The notes under the pieces: generated by a model
Databases searched by the model: none
Told to the model about the DNA's origin: nothing
What the model saw: only the letters and a program-made list of their open reading frames with translations
Part shown: piece by piece, positions 9,189-18,255 of the stretch
How positions within the stretch are numbered: the stretch's first letter is position 1
Layout of the letters: each line of letters begins with the position of its first letter
Made by a program: the position numbers and the translations under genes
Source: Rhodanobacteraceae bacterium
Lineage (GTDB): Bacteria > Pseudomonadota > Gammaproteobacteria > Xanthomonadales > Rhodanobacteraceae
DNA: 64,000 bases
Assembly: GCA_030167125.1 (NCBI GenBank)
Contig: CP126531.1
Location: 1,488,001-1,552,000 of the forward strand
Reading direction: 5' to 3'

Positions 9189-10244
9189 TTACCACGCGCG
9201 CGCGTATTGCTCCGGCACGCGGACGTTCGCGTCGAGTTCCTTCGCCGCGCGGCGCGGGAAATACGGATCGCGCAGGAACTCGCGGGCCATTTCGATCAGG
9301 TCGGCGTCGCCGCGCCGCAGGATGTCCTCGGCCTGGTGCGCGTCGGTGATCAGGCCGACCGTCGCGGTGTGGATGCCGGCTTCGCGGCGGATGCGTGCGG
9401 CGCACGGCACCTGATAGCCGGGGCCGATCGGAATCTTCGAATGCGGCACGGTGCCGCCGGACGACACGTCGATCACGTCGATGCCATCGTCGCGCAGCAC
9501 GCGCGCGAGCTGCACGCATTCATCGATGTCCCAGCCGCCTTCCGCCCAATCCGTCGCGGACAGCCGCACCCACAGCGGCATCGGCGCGGGCCAGCTTTTG
9601 CGCACCGCCGCGATGATGTCGCGCAACAGGCGCGCGCGGTTTTCCAGCGGGCCGCCGTGTTCGTCGGTGCGCGTGTTCGACAGCGGCGACAGGAATTGGT
9701 GGATCAGGTAACCGTGCGCACCGTGGATTTCGATCACCTCGAAACCGGCGTCACGCGCGCGTTGCGCGGCTGCCCGGAAATCCGCGACCACCTTGGCGAC
9801 GCCCGTCGCATCCAGTACAGCGGGCAACGGATAGCCTTGGTCGAACGGAACCGCGCTGGGCGCGACGGGCGTCCAGCCTCCATGATTTGCGTCCAGCGGA
9901 CCGCCGCCACGCCACGGCGCGTCGGTGCTGGCTTTGCGTCCGGCGTGCGCGAGTTGCACGCCTGCGGCCGCGCCCTGCCCGTGGATGAATTGCACGATGC
10001 GCGACCACGCCTTGGCTTGCGCGTCGTTCCAGATGCCGGCATCGTCCGGTGAAATGCGTCCTTCGGGTGAAACCGAGCTCGCCTCGGTGAACACCAGCCC
10101 CGCACCGCCCACCGCGCGGCTGCCGAGGTGCACCAGGTGCCAGTCGGTCGGCACGCCATCGGGCGAGGAATACTGGCACATCGGCGACACCACGATGCGG
10201 TTGCGCAATGCCAGCGCGCCCAGCTTGATCGGATCCAGCAACAT
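9189..10244 (-). CDS. NADH:flavin oxidoreductase, Old Yellow Enzyme (YqjM/NamA type)
   Basis: 351 residues from an ATG at 10244 that is preceded by GGGAG. It is a FMN-dependent TIM barrel reducing activated C=C bonds with NAD(P)H. Landmarks are LRNRIVVSPMCQYSSPDG (Cys that tunes FMN, as in YqjM), LVHLGSRAVGG, QLAHAGRKAS, EIHGAHGYLIHQFLSPLSN and SSGGTVPHSKIPIGPGYQVP. The presence of CQYSS and the Arg-rich end place it in the thermophilic-like/YqjM subgroup. It is divergent from the M19-like gene. An in-frame ATG at 10277 is an alternative start. Confidence 0.92.
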   Translation of the reverse strand: MLLDPIKLGALALRNRIVVSPMCQYSSPDGVPTDWHLVHLGSRAVGGAGLVFTEASSVSPEGRISPDDAGIWNDAQAKAWSRIVQFIHGQGAAAGVQLAHAGRKASTDAPWRGGGPLDANHGGWTPVAPSAVPFDQGYPLPAVLDATGVAKVVADFRAAAQRARDAGFEVIEIHGAHGYLIHQFLSPLSNTRTDEHGGPLENRARLLRDIIAAVRKSWPAPMPLWVRLSATDWAEGGWDIDECVQLARVLRDDGIDVIDVSSGGTVPHSKIPIGPGYQVPCAARIRREAGIHTATVGLITDAHQAEDILRRGDADLIEMAREFLRDPYFPRRAAKELDANVRVPEQYARAW

Positions 10245-10402
10245 TGGGGCTCCCGGGAACAGTTGTCCAGCCTTCATGTGGGCGGCGCGCGGCCGTTCAA
10301 TGGCGCAGGCGATGTCCGATCCTGACAGATCATCCGTACTGCCGATTCGTGGTACGTTGCCGCGTATTGTCCCGCATCGCCGTTCGCACCAAGGCACCCA
10401 CG

Positions 10403-11416
10403 TTGAACAGCGCCGACCTCTATCGCAATGCCTTCGTGCTCGATTGCAACGCGCTCGAATCCATTGGATTCCAGTTCGACGACGCGTCGCGATTCGAGGC
10501 GCTCGCCGGTTCCGGCGTCACCGCATTGAAGACCACGCTGGGCGGCGCCAACGGCACGTTCGAGGAAGCGGTTGCCGACATCGCCGCCGCGCAAGCGTTG
10601 ATCGAAGCGCATCCGGAAAGCTTCATCAAGGTCCGCAGGCACGCCGATCTCGAACGCGCCAAGGCGGAGAACAAACTCGCGGTGATCTTCTCGTTCGAGG
10701 CGGCTTCGATGCTGGCCGACCAACTCGAACGCATCGACCTGTTCCGCAAGTTCGACGTGCTGGTCATGCAGCTGAGCTACAACCACGACACGCCGCTGGG
10801 CCACGGCTGCCTCGACGGCGAAACCGGCGGCCTCACCGAGCTCGGCCGCCAGGCCGTCGCGCGCATGAACGAACTCGGCGTGGCGCTAGACCTGAGTCAC
10901 TCCAACACCCGCACCACCGCCGAAGCCATCGCGCTTTCGCGCAAGCCACCGCTGGTCACACACGCCGGCTGCCGCGCGGTGTTCATGCATCCGCGCAACA
11001 AGCGCGACGAGGACATGAAAGCGCTGGCCGACAAGGGCGGCGTGATGGGCATCTACATGCTGCCGTTCCTCACGCCGGAAAACCGCCAGCCGATGCTGGC
11101 CGACTACATGCAGCACATGGTCCATGCGCTGAAGGTATGCGGCGAAGATCACGTCGGCATCGGCACCGACACGGCGTTCTTCGCCGTCGGCCATGCCGAA
11201 CTGAAAGCGATGGCGGAGGAAGCGCAGACCCGGCGCAAGCAAGGCGTCTGCGCGCCGGGCGAAAATCGTCCGCCGTACATCCCCGACATCAATACGCCGC
11301 GCAAGCTCGAACGCGTCACCGACGCGCTGCTGAAACACGGCTATTCCGCGCGCGTGGCTGAGAAGGTGCTCGGCCTGAACTTCAGCCGCGCATTGAAAGC
11401 AATCTGGAAAACTTGA
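10403..11416 (+). CDS. Peptidase M19 (membrane dipeptidase) family protein lacking the HxD motif
   Basis: 337 residues from a TTG at 10403; no ATG or GTG fits the family start better. M19 enzymes are TIM-barrel zinc dipeptidases. Here the Glu ligand (FSFEAASML) and both later His ligands (LDLSHSNTR and VTHAGCRAVF) are present, as is GEDHVGIGTDT. The usual N-terminal HxD metal motif is replaced by VLDCNALES. The enzyme may therefore bind one metal or have another activity. It is followed after 15 bases by a class IV aminotransferase and then a sulfotransferase-like gene, apparently one operon. Confidence 0.82.
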   Translation: MNSADLYRNAFVLDCNALESIGFQFDDASRFEALAGSGVTALKTTLGGANGTFEEAVADIAAAQALIEAHPESFIKVRRHADLERAKAENKLAVIFSFEAASMLADQLERIDLFRKFDVLVMQLSYNHDTPLGHGCLDGETGGLTELGRQAVARMNELGVALDLSHSNTRTTAEAIALSRKPPLVTHAGCRAVFMHPRNKRDEDMKALADKGGVMGIYMLPFLTPENRQPMLADYMQHMVHALKVCGEDHVGIGTDTAFFAVGHAELKAMAEEAQTRRKQGVCAPGENRPPYIPDINTPRKLERVTDALLKHGYSARVAEKVLGLNFSRALKAIWKT

Positions 11417-11431
11417 GATTCGGAGGACCCC

Positions 11432-12358
11432 GTGAGCAAAGGCACACACGATTACACGCCCGACCAACGCAACGCCGCCATCAAGATCAACTTGAACGGC
11501 GAACTGGTCGCGCGCGAGGAAGCCAGGGTTTCCGTGTTCGATGCGGGCTACGTGCTGGGCGACGGCGTGTGGGAAGGCTTGCGTGTGCACGACGGTGGAT
11601 TGCCCTTCCTCGGCCTGCACCTCGACCGTCTGTACGAAGGCGCGAAGGCGATCGACATGGACATTGGACTCACGCGCGAGCAGTTGACGGAGCGCATCGT
11701 CGAAACCCTGCGCGCCAACGGCATGCGCGACCACGTGCACATCCGTTTGATGGTGACGCGCGGCGTCAAGGCCACGCCGCATCAGGATCCGCGTTTCGTG
11801 ATCGGTCCACCGACCACCGTGATCGTGCCCGAATACAAGGAGCCGCTGCCGGAAACCGTCGAGCGCGGCATCCGCCTGTTCACCGTGCACGTGCGCCGCG
11901 GCGCGCCCGACGTGCAGGACCCGAAACTCAACAGCCATTCGAAATTGAACTGCATCCTCGCCTGCATCCAGGCACAGAAAGCCGGCTACGACGAAGCGCT
12001 GATGCTCGATCCGCACGGCTTCGTCAGCACTTGCAATTCCACGCACTTCTTCATCGTGCGCAAGGGCGAGGTGTGGACGTCCACCGGCAAGTATTGCCTC
12101 GGCGGAATCACGCGCGGCAACGTGGTGCGCCTGTGCCGCGATCATTCGATTCCGGTGTTCGAAAAGGATTTCAGCCTGACCGACGTGTACGGCGCCGACG
12201 AAGCGTTCGTCACCGGCACCTTCGCGGGACTTACGCCGGTGCACGAAATCGACGGCCGCACCATCGGCGACGGCAAGCGCGGCCCGATGTGCAAGCACCT
12301 GCAGGAACTCTACAAGCGGCTCGTCGAAACCGAAAGCCGCGCGGGCGTGCAGGTGTGA
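11432..12358 (+). CDS. Class IV PLP-dependent aminotransferase (BCAT/D-amino acid type)
   Basis: 308 residues from a GTG start with a strong CGGAGG site. Fold-type IV features are VSVFDAGYVLGDGVWEGLRV, FLGLHLDRLYEGAKAI, and STCNSTHFFIV followed by LGGITRGNVVRL in the C-terminal half. Lys171 in NSHSKLNCILA is the probable PLP lysine. The family acts on branched-chain or D-amino acids, or as ADC lyase; specificity cannot be told here. The next gene begins 2 bases after the stop, so tight coupling with the sulfotransferase-like protein is likely. Confidence 0.88.
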   Translation: MSKGTHDYTPDQRNAAIKINLNGELVAREEARVSVFDAGYVLGDGVWEGLRVHDGGLPFLGLHLDRLYEGAKAIDMDIGLTREQLTERIVETLRANGMRDHVHIRLMVTRGVKATPHQDPRFVIGPPTTVIVPEYKEPLPETVERGIRLFTVHVRRGAPDVQDPKLNSHSKLNCILACIQAQKAGYDEALMLDPHGFVSTCNSTHFFIVRKGEVWTSTGKYCLGGITRGNVVRLCRDHSIPVFEKDFSLTDVYGADEAFVTGTFAGLTPVHEIDGRTIGDGKRGPMCKHLQELYKRLVETESRAGVQV

Positions 12359-12360
12359 CG

Positions 12361-13119
12361 ATGCGCGACGGCTTGCGCATCGCGATGTGGTCGGGGCCGC
12401 GCAATATTTCCACCGCGATGATGCGCGCGTGGGAGAACCGCGGGGACACGGCCGTCATCGACGAACCGTTCTACGCGCATTACCTCGTCGCAACCGGCGT
12501 GAGCCATCCGGGACGCAACGAGGTGATCGCCGCGCAGGAAAACGATGCCTCGAAGGTCGCGGCCGTGCTGACCGGCCCGGTTCCGGATGGCAAACCCATC
12601 TGGTACCAGAAGCACATGACCCAGCACATGCTGCCGGACATGCCGCTGGGCTGGCTCGGTCAGGTCACCAACTGCTTCCTCATCCGCGATCCGGAACAGG
12701 TGGTCGCGTCGTTCACCATCCAGCGTCCCGATGCCGCGGCATGGGAGCTCGGCTTCGAACAGCAGGCACGACTGTTCGATTACGTCTGCGACCGACTCGG
12801 CCATGCACCGCCCGTGATCGATGCCGCCGACGTGCTGAAGGATCCGCGCGGCACGCTCGGCGCGCTGTGCGCCAAACTCGGCATTTCCTTCAGCGAGCGT
12901 ATGCTCTCGTGGCCGCCCGGCCCACGTGCTTCCGACGGCGTATGGGCGCCGCACTGGTATGCCGCGGTCGAACGCTCGACCGGCTTCGCGCCGTACCGGC
13001 CGCGCGCCGGCAGGCTCACCGCGTTCCAGCAGCGCCTCGCCGACGTGTGCAGGCCGCATTACGAACGGCTTGCTGCACGTCGGTTGGACAAATCCGCACG
13101 AGCCACGCACCGTGTGTAG
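12361..13119 (+). CDS. Sulfotransferase-like P-loop protein
   Basis: 252 residues. The N-terminus IAMWSGPRNISTAMMRAW fits the 5'-phosphosulfate-binding loop of PAPS-dependent sulfotransferases. CFLIRDPEQVVASF matches the 3'-phosphate-binding RDP segment. The protein lacks a signal peptide and is cytoplasmic. It is the last gene of an operon with an M19-like protein and a class IV aminotransferase, which suggests joint action on an amino-acid-derived metabolite; the compound is unknown. Its stop codon lies at the edge of a palindromic repeat. Confidence 0.82.
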   Translation: MRDGLRIAMWSGPRNISTAMMRAWENRGDTAVIDEPFYAHYLVATGVSHPGRNEVIAAQENDASKVAAVLTGPVPDGKPIWYQKHMTQHMLPDMPLGWLGQVTNCFLIRDPEQVVASFTIQRPDAAAWELGFEQQARLFDYVCDRLGHAPPVIDAADVLKDPRGTLGALCAKLGISFSERMLSWPPGPRASDGVWAPHWYAAVERSTGFAPYRPRAGRLTAFQQRLADVCRPHYERLAARRLDKSARATHRV

Positions 13120-13197
13120 GTTGGTGGTGAGCGCAGCGAACCCCAACATGGATCATGGGACGAAGTGTTGGGTTCGCTGCGCTCACCCACAACCTAC
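13116..13197. repeat. Long inverted repeat (GTTGGGTTCGCTGCGCTC family)
   Basis: The arms are GTAGGTTG, GGTGAGCGCAGCGAACCC and CAACA on the left, and TGTTGGGTTCGCTGCGCTCA with CCACAACCTAC on the right. They enclose about 15 bases. A degenerate relative (GGTTGGGGCGAGCG, GGGGTTGGGTGAGCG) occurs at 23724-23799. The left arm overlaps the stop of the sulfotransferase-like gene. It resembles the REP elements of Xanthomonadales and lies between convergent genes. Confidence 0.8.
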
Positions 13198-13215
13198 GCG
13201 ATCCAATGGAGGAAG

Positions 13216-14043
13216 TCAGCTTCCCGATGCCGCCCGGGAAGGCACGTGCGTGAGCCGGACCTTGAGTCTCGGTTTCGAAATCATGCTGGACGTTGAAACG
13301 GTGCCCGTGGAAAGGCCATTGGAACTGTTGAGCATGTAATCGGCCCCGCCGCCATCCTCGACGAAATACCCGTCGGGATCGTAGGCATAGAACCCTTCAT
13401 TGCCGAAGGTCACCGTCACGTATCCATTGTCATCCGTCGTGATCGAAGACACGTTGGCGGGCGGGGAGAAACCACCGATCTCACCGAAGGACAGGTTCGT
13501 CTTGTCCACTTGCACGGCGAACGGGCTTTGATCGGTTCCGATGAAGAGATAGCCGTTGTCGGCCGCCATGTATGTGTTCGCGCCCGTGCCGCCCTTCAGG
13601 GGCAGGGCAATCGTGTTTGTCGGAGTCACGCTCAGCGTGACGTCCGGCGAATTCACGGTGACGGTCTCCTGGTAGACGTCCAGGACTACATTGGTTCCTT
13701 CGCCTGCGGCTTCATCCACGATATACAGATTGCGAGTGGTGACCCCACGGGAGAGCGCCTCCGGTGCGCCCTCGATCAATGCACCGATATGGCCGAATGG
13801 CCCCAACTGCGCACTGCCGTAGCATCCCGACGAACCGCTGGTGGCGCCGCACACGACCATGTCCAGGCGCGTATATCCGGTCCAGAAGGAATACGTCGTA
13901 TAAAGGTCGGCGCGATGAGGGCCGGCTATCGACCTGAGTAGAGGGACACTTGCGCCCGCAAGCTGAGCACTTGCAGGGAAAGCGGTGATGGCAACCAGCA
14001 CAGCGGCGGCGGCAATCGGACAGCAGCGATGAATCCCGGACAT
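13216..14043 (-). CDS. Secreted hypothetical protein
   Basis: 275 residues with a signal peptide ending FPASAQL. The mature protein is rich in Thr, Ser, Val and Gly and looks beta-rich. It carries two cysteines close together in MVVCGATSGSSGCYG. A central stretch (VLDVYQETVTVNSPDVTLSV) and NGYLFIGTDQSPFAVQVDK suggest a repeated beta-blade or beta-sandwich structure. I recognise no family. It has low similarity in style to secreted proteins of soil bacteria, and its neighbours give no functional clue. Confidence 0.65.
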   Translation of the reverse strand: MSGIHRCCPIAAAAVLVAITAFPASAQLAGASVPLLRSIAGPHRADLYTTYSFWTGYTRLDMVVCGATSGSSGCYGSAQLGPFGHIGALIEGAPEALSRGVTTRNLYIVDEAAGEGTNVVLDVYQETVTVNSPDVTLSVTPTNTIALPLKGGTGANTYMAADNGYLFIGTDQSPFAVQVDKTNLSFGEIGGFSPPANVSSITTDDNGYVTVTFGNEGFYAYDPDGYFVEDGGGADYMLNSSNGLSTGTVSTSSMISKPRLKVRLTHVPSRAASGS

Positions 14044-14199
14044 TGCACTTCACCCCCATGGATAAGGCCCGCGGCCATGATTCGTCGACCACGGGCAGGT
14101 GTCAGGAACTTTCAGTCAATGGCGTGAGGCTCCCCAGCCTCGATGCTCGCGCGCGCATCCCCGTTTGAATCGGTGCCGAATATGGCAAACGCCGCGTGA

Positions 14200-14706
14200 T
14201 TATTCAAGCGCCGACGCATCCGGCCCGTGGATTGCCACTTCCGCTTCGATCTCCACCGGAATGCCGAATGGCAGTTCGGCCATCCCGACCGCGCTGCGCG
14301 CGTGCGCGCCGGCGTCGTCGCCCCACAGTTGCAGGATCAGGTCCGAACACCCGTTGATCACCGCGGGTTGCCTGTCGAAACCCGGCGCGGAATTGACCAT
14401 GCCGAACAAGCGCACCCAATGCTTCACGCGATCGAGGTCGCCGAGTTCGCGCTGCAGGCTGCCGAGCATCGACAGCGCGGTGAGTCTTGCTGCGGCGTAA
14501 CCCTGCTCCACCGTCAGCTCGCGGCCCAGCTTGCCGAACGGCCCGGCAACAGAACCGTCCGCAGTTTGGGGGCTGTGTCCCGATACCAATGCGCGATCAC
14601 CGATCACGCGCACGAAGCGGAACGGCAACACGACGCCGGGCGGCGCCTTGATCGCAGGTGGCAGCGACAAGCCGAGTTCCGCGAGACGCGCTTCGATCCG
14701 GGCCAT
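14200..14706 (-). CDS. RidA family protein (YjgF/YER057c/UK114)
   Basis: 168 residues from the ATG at 14706. The sequence matches the longer RidA-like subgroup: IEARLAELGLSLPPA, FVRVIGDRALVSGHSP, LTVEQGYAAARLTALSMLGS, LGDLDRVKHWVRLFGMVNSAPGF and FGIPVEIEAEVAIHG. RidA proteins hydrolyse reactive enamine or imine intermediates. In this subgroup the arginine used by true RidA for carboxylate binding is not obvious, so the substrate may differ. The stop of the beta-lactamase gene lies 14 bases upstream of this start, so the two may be co-transcribed. Confidence 0.85.
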   Translation of the reverse strand: MARIEARLAELGLSLPPAIKAPPGVVLPFRFVRVIGDRALVSGHSPQTADGSVAGPFGKLGRELTVEQGYAAARLTALSMLGSLQRELGDLDRVKHWVRLFGMVNSAPGFDRQPAVINGCSDLILQLWGDDAGAHARSAVGMAELPFGIPVEIEAEVAIHGPDASALE

Positions 14707-14720
14707 TTCGGTTTCCCCAA

Positions 14721-15590
14721 TTACATCGACGCAACGATGCGCCCGACTTCCGCCAGCACCGCCTTGCGGGCGGACGGCTCGACGGTGTGATTCATGTAAT
14801 ACGCGCTCACCAGGATCGGCTTCCGCTGCGGCGGCCAGGCGATTGCGATGTCGTTGTTGGCGCCGGTTCCGTCCCCGTCCCACTGGCCGGTCTTGTCGCC
14901 GACCCGCCAATCCCCGGGCATCCCCGCGCGCAAGGATTGAAGCCCGGTCTGGCAAGCGACCATCCAGCCAATCAGCGATTCGCGCGACGATTGCGAAAGC
15001 CGGTCGCCCAGCAACAGCTGCTGCATGTTGCCGAGCATCGACTTCGGCGTGGTGGTGTCGACGGGATTCAACGCAGGCTCGTAACGATCGAGCACCGTGG
15101 CTCGATCACCGAGGCTGCGCGCATACGCGGTGACCGCCTGCGGTCCACCGATTTCCTTCAGCAGGAGGTTGGCAGCGGTGTTGTCGCTCCACGTGACCGC
15201 CGCCTCGCACAAGGCCGCGATGGTCATGCCGGGCGGGCCGACGTGCTGCTTCGCGGTGGGCGCGTAATCGAGCAGCGCTTCCTTGCCGAACACGATGCGG
15301 CGGTCGGGCTTTTCTTCGCCGCGATCCACGCGCTGCAGCACCGCCGCCGCGAGCAGCAGTTTGAAGGTGCTGCACATCAGGAAACGTTCATCGTCGCGAT
15401 GACCTTCGCGCCGTCCGCTGCCGGTATCCAGGATCGCCACGCCGAGACGCCCGCCGTACCGGCGTTCCAGCATCGCCAGCTGTGCCTCCACGCTATCGAG
15501 TGCCGGTTTTGCCAAGCCGGGCGCCATGCGCGCCATCGCGATGGCCGCACCACCCAGCGTCATTCCCTTCAACACGTCACGACGCCGCAT
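14721..15590 (-). CDS. Class A beta-lactamase with a Tat signal
   Basis: 289 residues. It hydrolyses beta-lactams in the periplasm through an acyl-serine intermediate. All active-site motifs are present: STFK (Ser74, Lys77), SDN (135-137), EPALN with the general-base Glu171, and KTG (233-235). The N-terminus [20 protein letters not shown] has a twin-arginine type signal. A Cys precedes the active Ser, as in L2, CTX-M and KPC enzymes, but the partner Cys of carbapenemases is absent: the residues after KTG are QWD. It is followed by a RidA gene. No ampR-like regulator is adjacent. Confidence 0.93.
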   Translation of the reverse strand: MRRRDVLKGMTLGGAAIAMARMAPGLAKPALDSVEAQLAMLERRYGGRLGVAILDTGSGRREGHRDDERFLMCSTFKLLLAAAVLQRVDRGEEKPDRRIVFGKEALLDYAPTAKQHVGPPGMTIAALCEAAVTWSDNTAANLLLKEIGGPQAVTAYARSLGDRATVLDRYEPALNPVDTTTPKSMLGNMQQLLLGDRLSQSSRESLIGWMVACQTGLQSLRAGMPGDWRVGDKTGQWDGDGTGANNDIAIAWPPQRKPILVSAYYMNHTVEPSARKAVLAEVGRIVASM

Positions 15591-15738
15591 GCACTTTCTC
15601 CGATGTCCGGCCATGCGCCAGCGTACGCGAAAAATCGGACGGCGGGATGTCCGCGCAATGGCATGCCGCAACCTTGAGGCGGCTCGACCAAGCCTCCATG
15701 TGGGAAAGAACCCCGCTTCGCCTGCGCCGGAGACCGCT

Positions 15739-16182
15739 ATGCCCGATTACCGCAAGACACCCGAAGCCCTGGCCAGGCTCACGCCGACGCAATATCGCGT
15801 AACCCAGGAATCGGCCACCGAGCGGCCGTTCGACAACGAATTCAACGATCACGACGAGCCCGGCTTGTACGTGGACATCGTGTCGGGCGAACCGCTGTTC
15901 ACCTCGCTGGACAAATTCCAGAGCCATTGCGGCTGGCCCAGCTTCAGCAAGCCGGTCGAAGCCGCGAACGTGGTCGAGAAACACGACGCCAGCCACGGCA
16001 TGCAACGCACCGAAGTACGTTCAATGCACGGCGACAGCCACCTGGGTCACGTGTTCGATGACGGCCCGCGCGACCGCGGCGGCTTGCGCTACTGCATCAA
16101 CTCCGCGTCGCTGCGCTTCATTCCCGTCGCCGATCTGGAAAAGGAAGGCTACGGGGAGTACCGTAAATTGTTCGAGGCATGA
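15739..16182 (+). CDS. msrB: Peptide-methionine (R)-S-oxide reductase
   Basis: 147 residues from an ATG after GGAG-containing sequence. It reduces the R-sulfoxide of methionine in proteins. [26 protein letters not shown] and the catalytic [11 protein letters not shown] are plain. The two CxxC pairs that bind structural zinc in E. coli MsrB are missing: [11 protein letters not shown] and [10 protein letters not shown] occupy their places. This is therefore a zinc-free form. msrA follows 150 bases downstream, separated by a dispersed repeat. The two probably act together in methionine repair. Confidence 0.95.
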   Translation: MPDYRKTPEALARLTPTQYRVTQESATERPFDNEFNDHDEPGLYVDIVSGEPLFTSLDKFQSHCGWPSFSKPVEAANVVEKHDASHGMQRTEVRSMHGDSHLGHVFDDGPRDRGGLRYCINSASLRFIPVADLEKEGYGEYRKLFEA

Positions 16183-16183
16183 C

Positions 16184-16290
16184 TCCTCCCCCTTCCGAAG
16201 GAAGGGGGAACGAGGGGGATGGCTTTTGACTCGCAAGAAGCACATTCCCCCGATGCTTCGCATCGACCTCCTTCGTTCCGAAGGAGGTAA
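16184..16290. repeat. Dispersed palindromic repeat (CCCCCTTC family)
   Basis: It holds a hairpin with arms TCCCCCTTCC and GGAAGGGGGA, then AACGAGGGGGATGGC, then a second block with CATTCCCCCGATGC and CCTTCGTTCCGAAGGAGG. It is the same family as 6541-6690 and 54727-54862. It lies between msrB and msrA and could attenuate read-through. Confidence 0.72.
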
Positions 16291-16332
16291 ACATCTCGCA
16301 ATCATCGGCATCTCAACTCGAAGGCAAACACC

Positions 16333-16845
16333 ATGACCAACCAACGCGCCATCCTTGCCGGCGGCTGCTTCTGGGGCATGCAGGACCTGATCCGCAAGCA
16401 GCCCGGCGTCGTCTCGACGCGCGTCGGCTATTCCGGCGGCGACGTCCCGAATGCCACGTATCGCAACCACGGCACGCACGCCGAATCGATCGAGATCATC
16501 TTCGATCCCGCGTGCATGAGTTACCGCAAGCTGCTGGAATTCTTCTTCCAGATCCACGACCCGACCACGGTCAATCGGCAGGGCAACGACATCGGCACCA
16601 GCTACCGTTCGGCGATCTTCTACACGAACGACGAGCAGAAACGCATCGCCGAGGACACCATCGAGGACGTGAACGCATCCGGCCTGTGGCCCGGCAAGGT
16701 CGTCACCGAAGTCGCGCCCGCCGGCGACTTCTGGGAAGCCGAACCGGAGCACCAGGATTACCTCGAACGCATTCCCGATGGTTACACCTGCCACTTCGTT
16801 CGACCGGATTGGAAACTGCCGGTGCGCGAGAAGGCCGCGGGCTGA
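16333..16845 (+). CDS. msrA: Peptide-methionine (S)-S-oxide reductase
   Basis: 170 residues. It reduces the S-sulfoxide of methionine. The catalytic motif [11 protein letters not shown] contains the reactive Cys at position 13. [25 protein letters not shown] and [27 protein letters not shown] are standard. There is no export signal, so it is cytoplasmic. No C-terminal resolving CxxC-type cysteines are seen; the only other Cys residues are in DPACMSY and YTCHF, which may resolve. It is the partner of the preceding msrB. Confidence 0.96.
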   Translation: MTNQRAILAGGCFWGMQDLIRKQPGVVSTRVGYSGGDVPNATYRNHGTHAESIEIIFDPACMSYRKLLEFFFQIHDPTTVNRQGNDIGTSYRSAIFYTNDEQKRIAEDTIEDVNASGLWPGKVVTEVAPAGDFWEAEPEHQDYLERIPDGYTCHFVRPDWKLPVREKAAG

Positions 16846-16859
16846 ACTGAACTTTTTGC

Positions 16860-16944
16860 CCGTTCGCGTTGAGCGTAGCTCGCGCAGCGAGCGAAGTCGA
16901 AACGCCCTTCGACTTCGGCCTGCGGCCTACGCTCAGGGCGAACG
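16860..16944. repeat. Dispersed inverted repeat (CGTTCGCCCTGAGCGTAG family)
   Basis: The left arm reads CCGTTCGCG, TTGAGCGTAGC, and GCGAAGTCGAA. The right arm is CTTCGACTTCGGCC, GCGGCCTACGCTCAGGGCGAACGG. The arms pair over about 35 bases with interruptions. It lies between msrA and the alcohol dehydrogenase gene. This type of element is widespread in Xanthomonadales and related genomes. Confidence 0.7.
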
Positions 16945-16970
16945 GAATCTATTATTCGCAGGAGATCGTC

Positions 16971-18044
16971 ATGACCCAAACCCCCGCCTATGCCGCACAA
17001 GCCGCCGACAAGCCGCTCGGTCCGCACACCATCGAACGCCGCACGCCCGGCGCACACGACGTCGCCATCGACATTCTCTATTGCGGTGTGTGCCATTCCG
17101 ACCTGCACACCGCGCGCAACGAATGGGGCGGCACGCGCTATCCCTCGGTGCCGGGCCACGAAATCGTCGGCACCGTCACTGCGGTCGGCAAGGACGTGAA
17201 AGGCTTCAAGGCCGGCGACACCGTCGGCGTCGGTTGCATGGTGGACAGTTGCCAGCATTGCGCGGCGTGCGCTGCCGGTGAAGAACAGTATTGCGAGAAC
17301 GGATTCACCGGCACCTACAACGGGCCGGCGCAGGAAGACGGCGGGAACACCTACGGCGGCTATTCCGCGAGCATCGTCGTCGACGAAAAATTCGTATTGC
17401 ATATCACCCACAAGAACGATCTCGCCGCGGTCGCGCCGCTGCTGTGCGCGGGCATCACCACGTATTCACCGCTGCGCCACTGGAATGTCGGGCCCGGCAA
17501 GAAGGTCGGCATCGTGGGTCTGGGTGGTCTCGGCCACATGGGCGTCAAGCTGGCACATGCGCTGGGCGCGCACGTGGTGCTGTTCACGACTTCGCCGAAC
17601 AAGATCGAGGACGGCAAGCGCCTCGGCGCGGACGAAGTGGTGATCTCGAAAGACGCCGCGCAGATGACGAAGCACGCGGGCAGCTTCGACTTCATCCTCA
17701 ATACCGTCGCCGCGCCGCACAATCTCGACGCTTACCTCAACCTGCTGAAACGCGACGGCACGATGTGCCTGGTCGGCGCGCCGCCGATCGATTCGCCACA
17801 CCCCTCGCCCACCGTGTTCAACCTGATCATGAAACGCCGCGGCATCGCGGGTTCGCTGATCGGCGGCATCCGCGAGACGCAGGAGATGCTGGATTTCTGC
17901 GCGAAGCACGGCATCGTCAGCGACGTCGAGATGATCGCGATGCGCGACATCAACAAGGCCTACGAGCGCATGCTGAAGAGCGACGTGAAATACCGCTTCG
18001 TGATCGACATGCAGACGCTGAGGGACGAAGCGAAAGCTGCGTGA
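16971..18044 (+). CDS. Zinc-dependent NAD(P) alcohol dehydrogenase (cinnamyl-alcohol dehydrogenase type)
   Basis: 357 residues from an ATG preceded by GCAGGAG. It belongs to the medium-chain dehydrogenases and oxidises alcohols or reduces aldehydes. The catalytic zinc site is CGVCHSDLH and GHEIVGTV; the structural zinc site is QHCAACAAGEEQYCEN. The nucleotide-binding loop is VGIVGLGGLGHMGVKLAHALG. Overall it matches the YahK/AdhC-like aldehyde reductase subgroup, which usually uses NADPH. It stands alone, flanked by palindromic repeats. Confidence 0.93.
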   Translation: MTQTPAYAAQAADKPLGPHTIERRTPGAHDVAIDILYCGVCHSDLHTARNEWGGTRYPSVPGHEIVGTVTAVGKDVKGFKAGDTVGVGCMVDSCQHCAACAAGEEQYCENGFTGTYNGPAQEDGGNTYGGYSASIVVDEKFVLHITHKNDLAAVAPLLCAGITTYSPLRHWNVGPGKKVGIVGLGGLGHMGVKLAHALGAHVVLFTTSPNKIEDGKRLGADEVVISKDAAQMTKHAGSFDFILNTVAAPHNLDAYLNLLKRDGTMCLVGAPPIDSPHPSPTVFNLIMKRRGIAGSLIGGIRETQEMLDFCAKHGIVSDVEMIAMRDINKAYERMLKSDVKYRFVIDMQTLRDEAKAA

Positions 18045-18064
18045 ACCTGGCGCAGATCAACACT

Positions 18065-18114
18065 CCCTCTCCCCCAAGCGTTTTCTGCTTGGGGGAGAGG
18101 GTTGGGGTGAGGGG
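18065..18114. repeat. Palindromic repeat, possible terminator of the alcohol dehydrogenase gene
   Basis: A perfect 15-bp stem (CCCTCTCCCCCAAGC and GCTTGGGGGAGAGGG, 18065-18101) is followed by TTGGGGTGAGGGGG. Related sequence lies inside hutF at 45679-45719. The tail is G-rich rather than T-rich, so it is more likely a repeat element than a simple rho-independent terminator, though it lies 20 bases after the stop. Confidence 0.75.
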
Positions 18115-18255
18115 GCTGGCGTTCCGCATTGCCGAAAACGCCTTGGCGAATCGACGATCTTCCTTTCACCCCGGCCAAACGATGAAGCCATTGGGGAAGA
18201 GGGAGCCGTCGGCTTTATCTCTTCCGAAGCTTTATTGGATTGAGAAGAGGAACTG

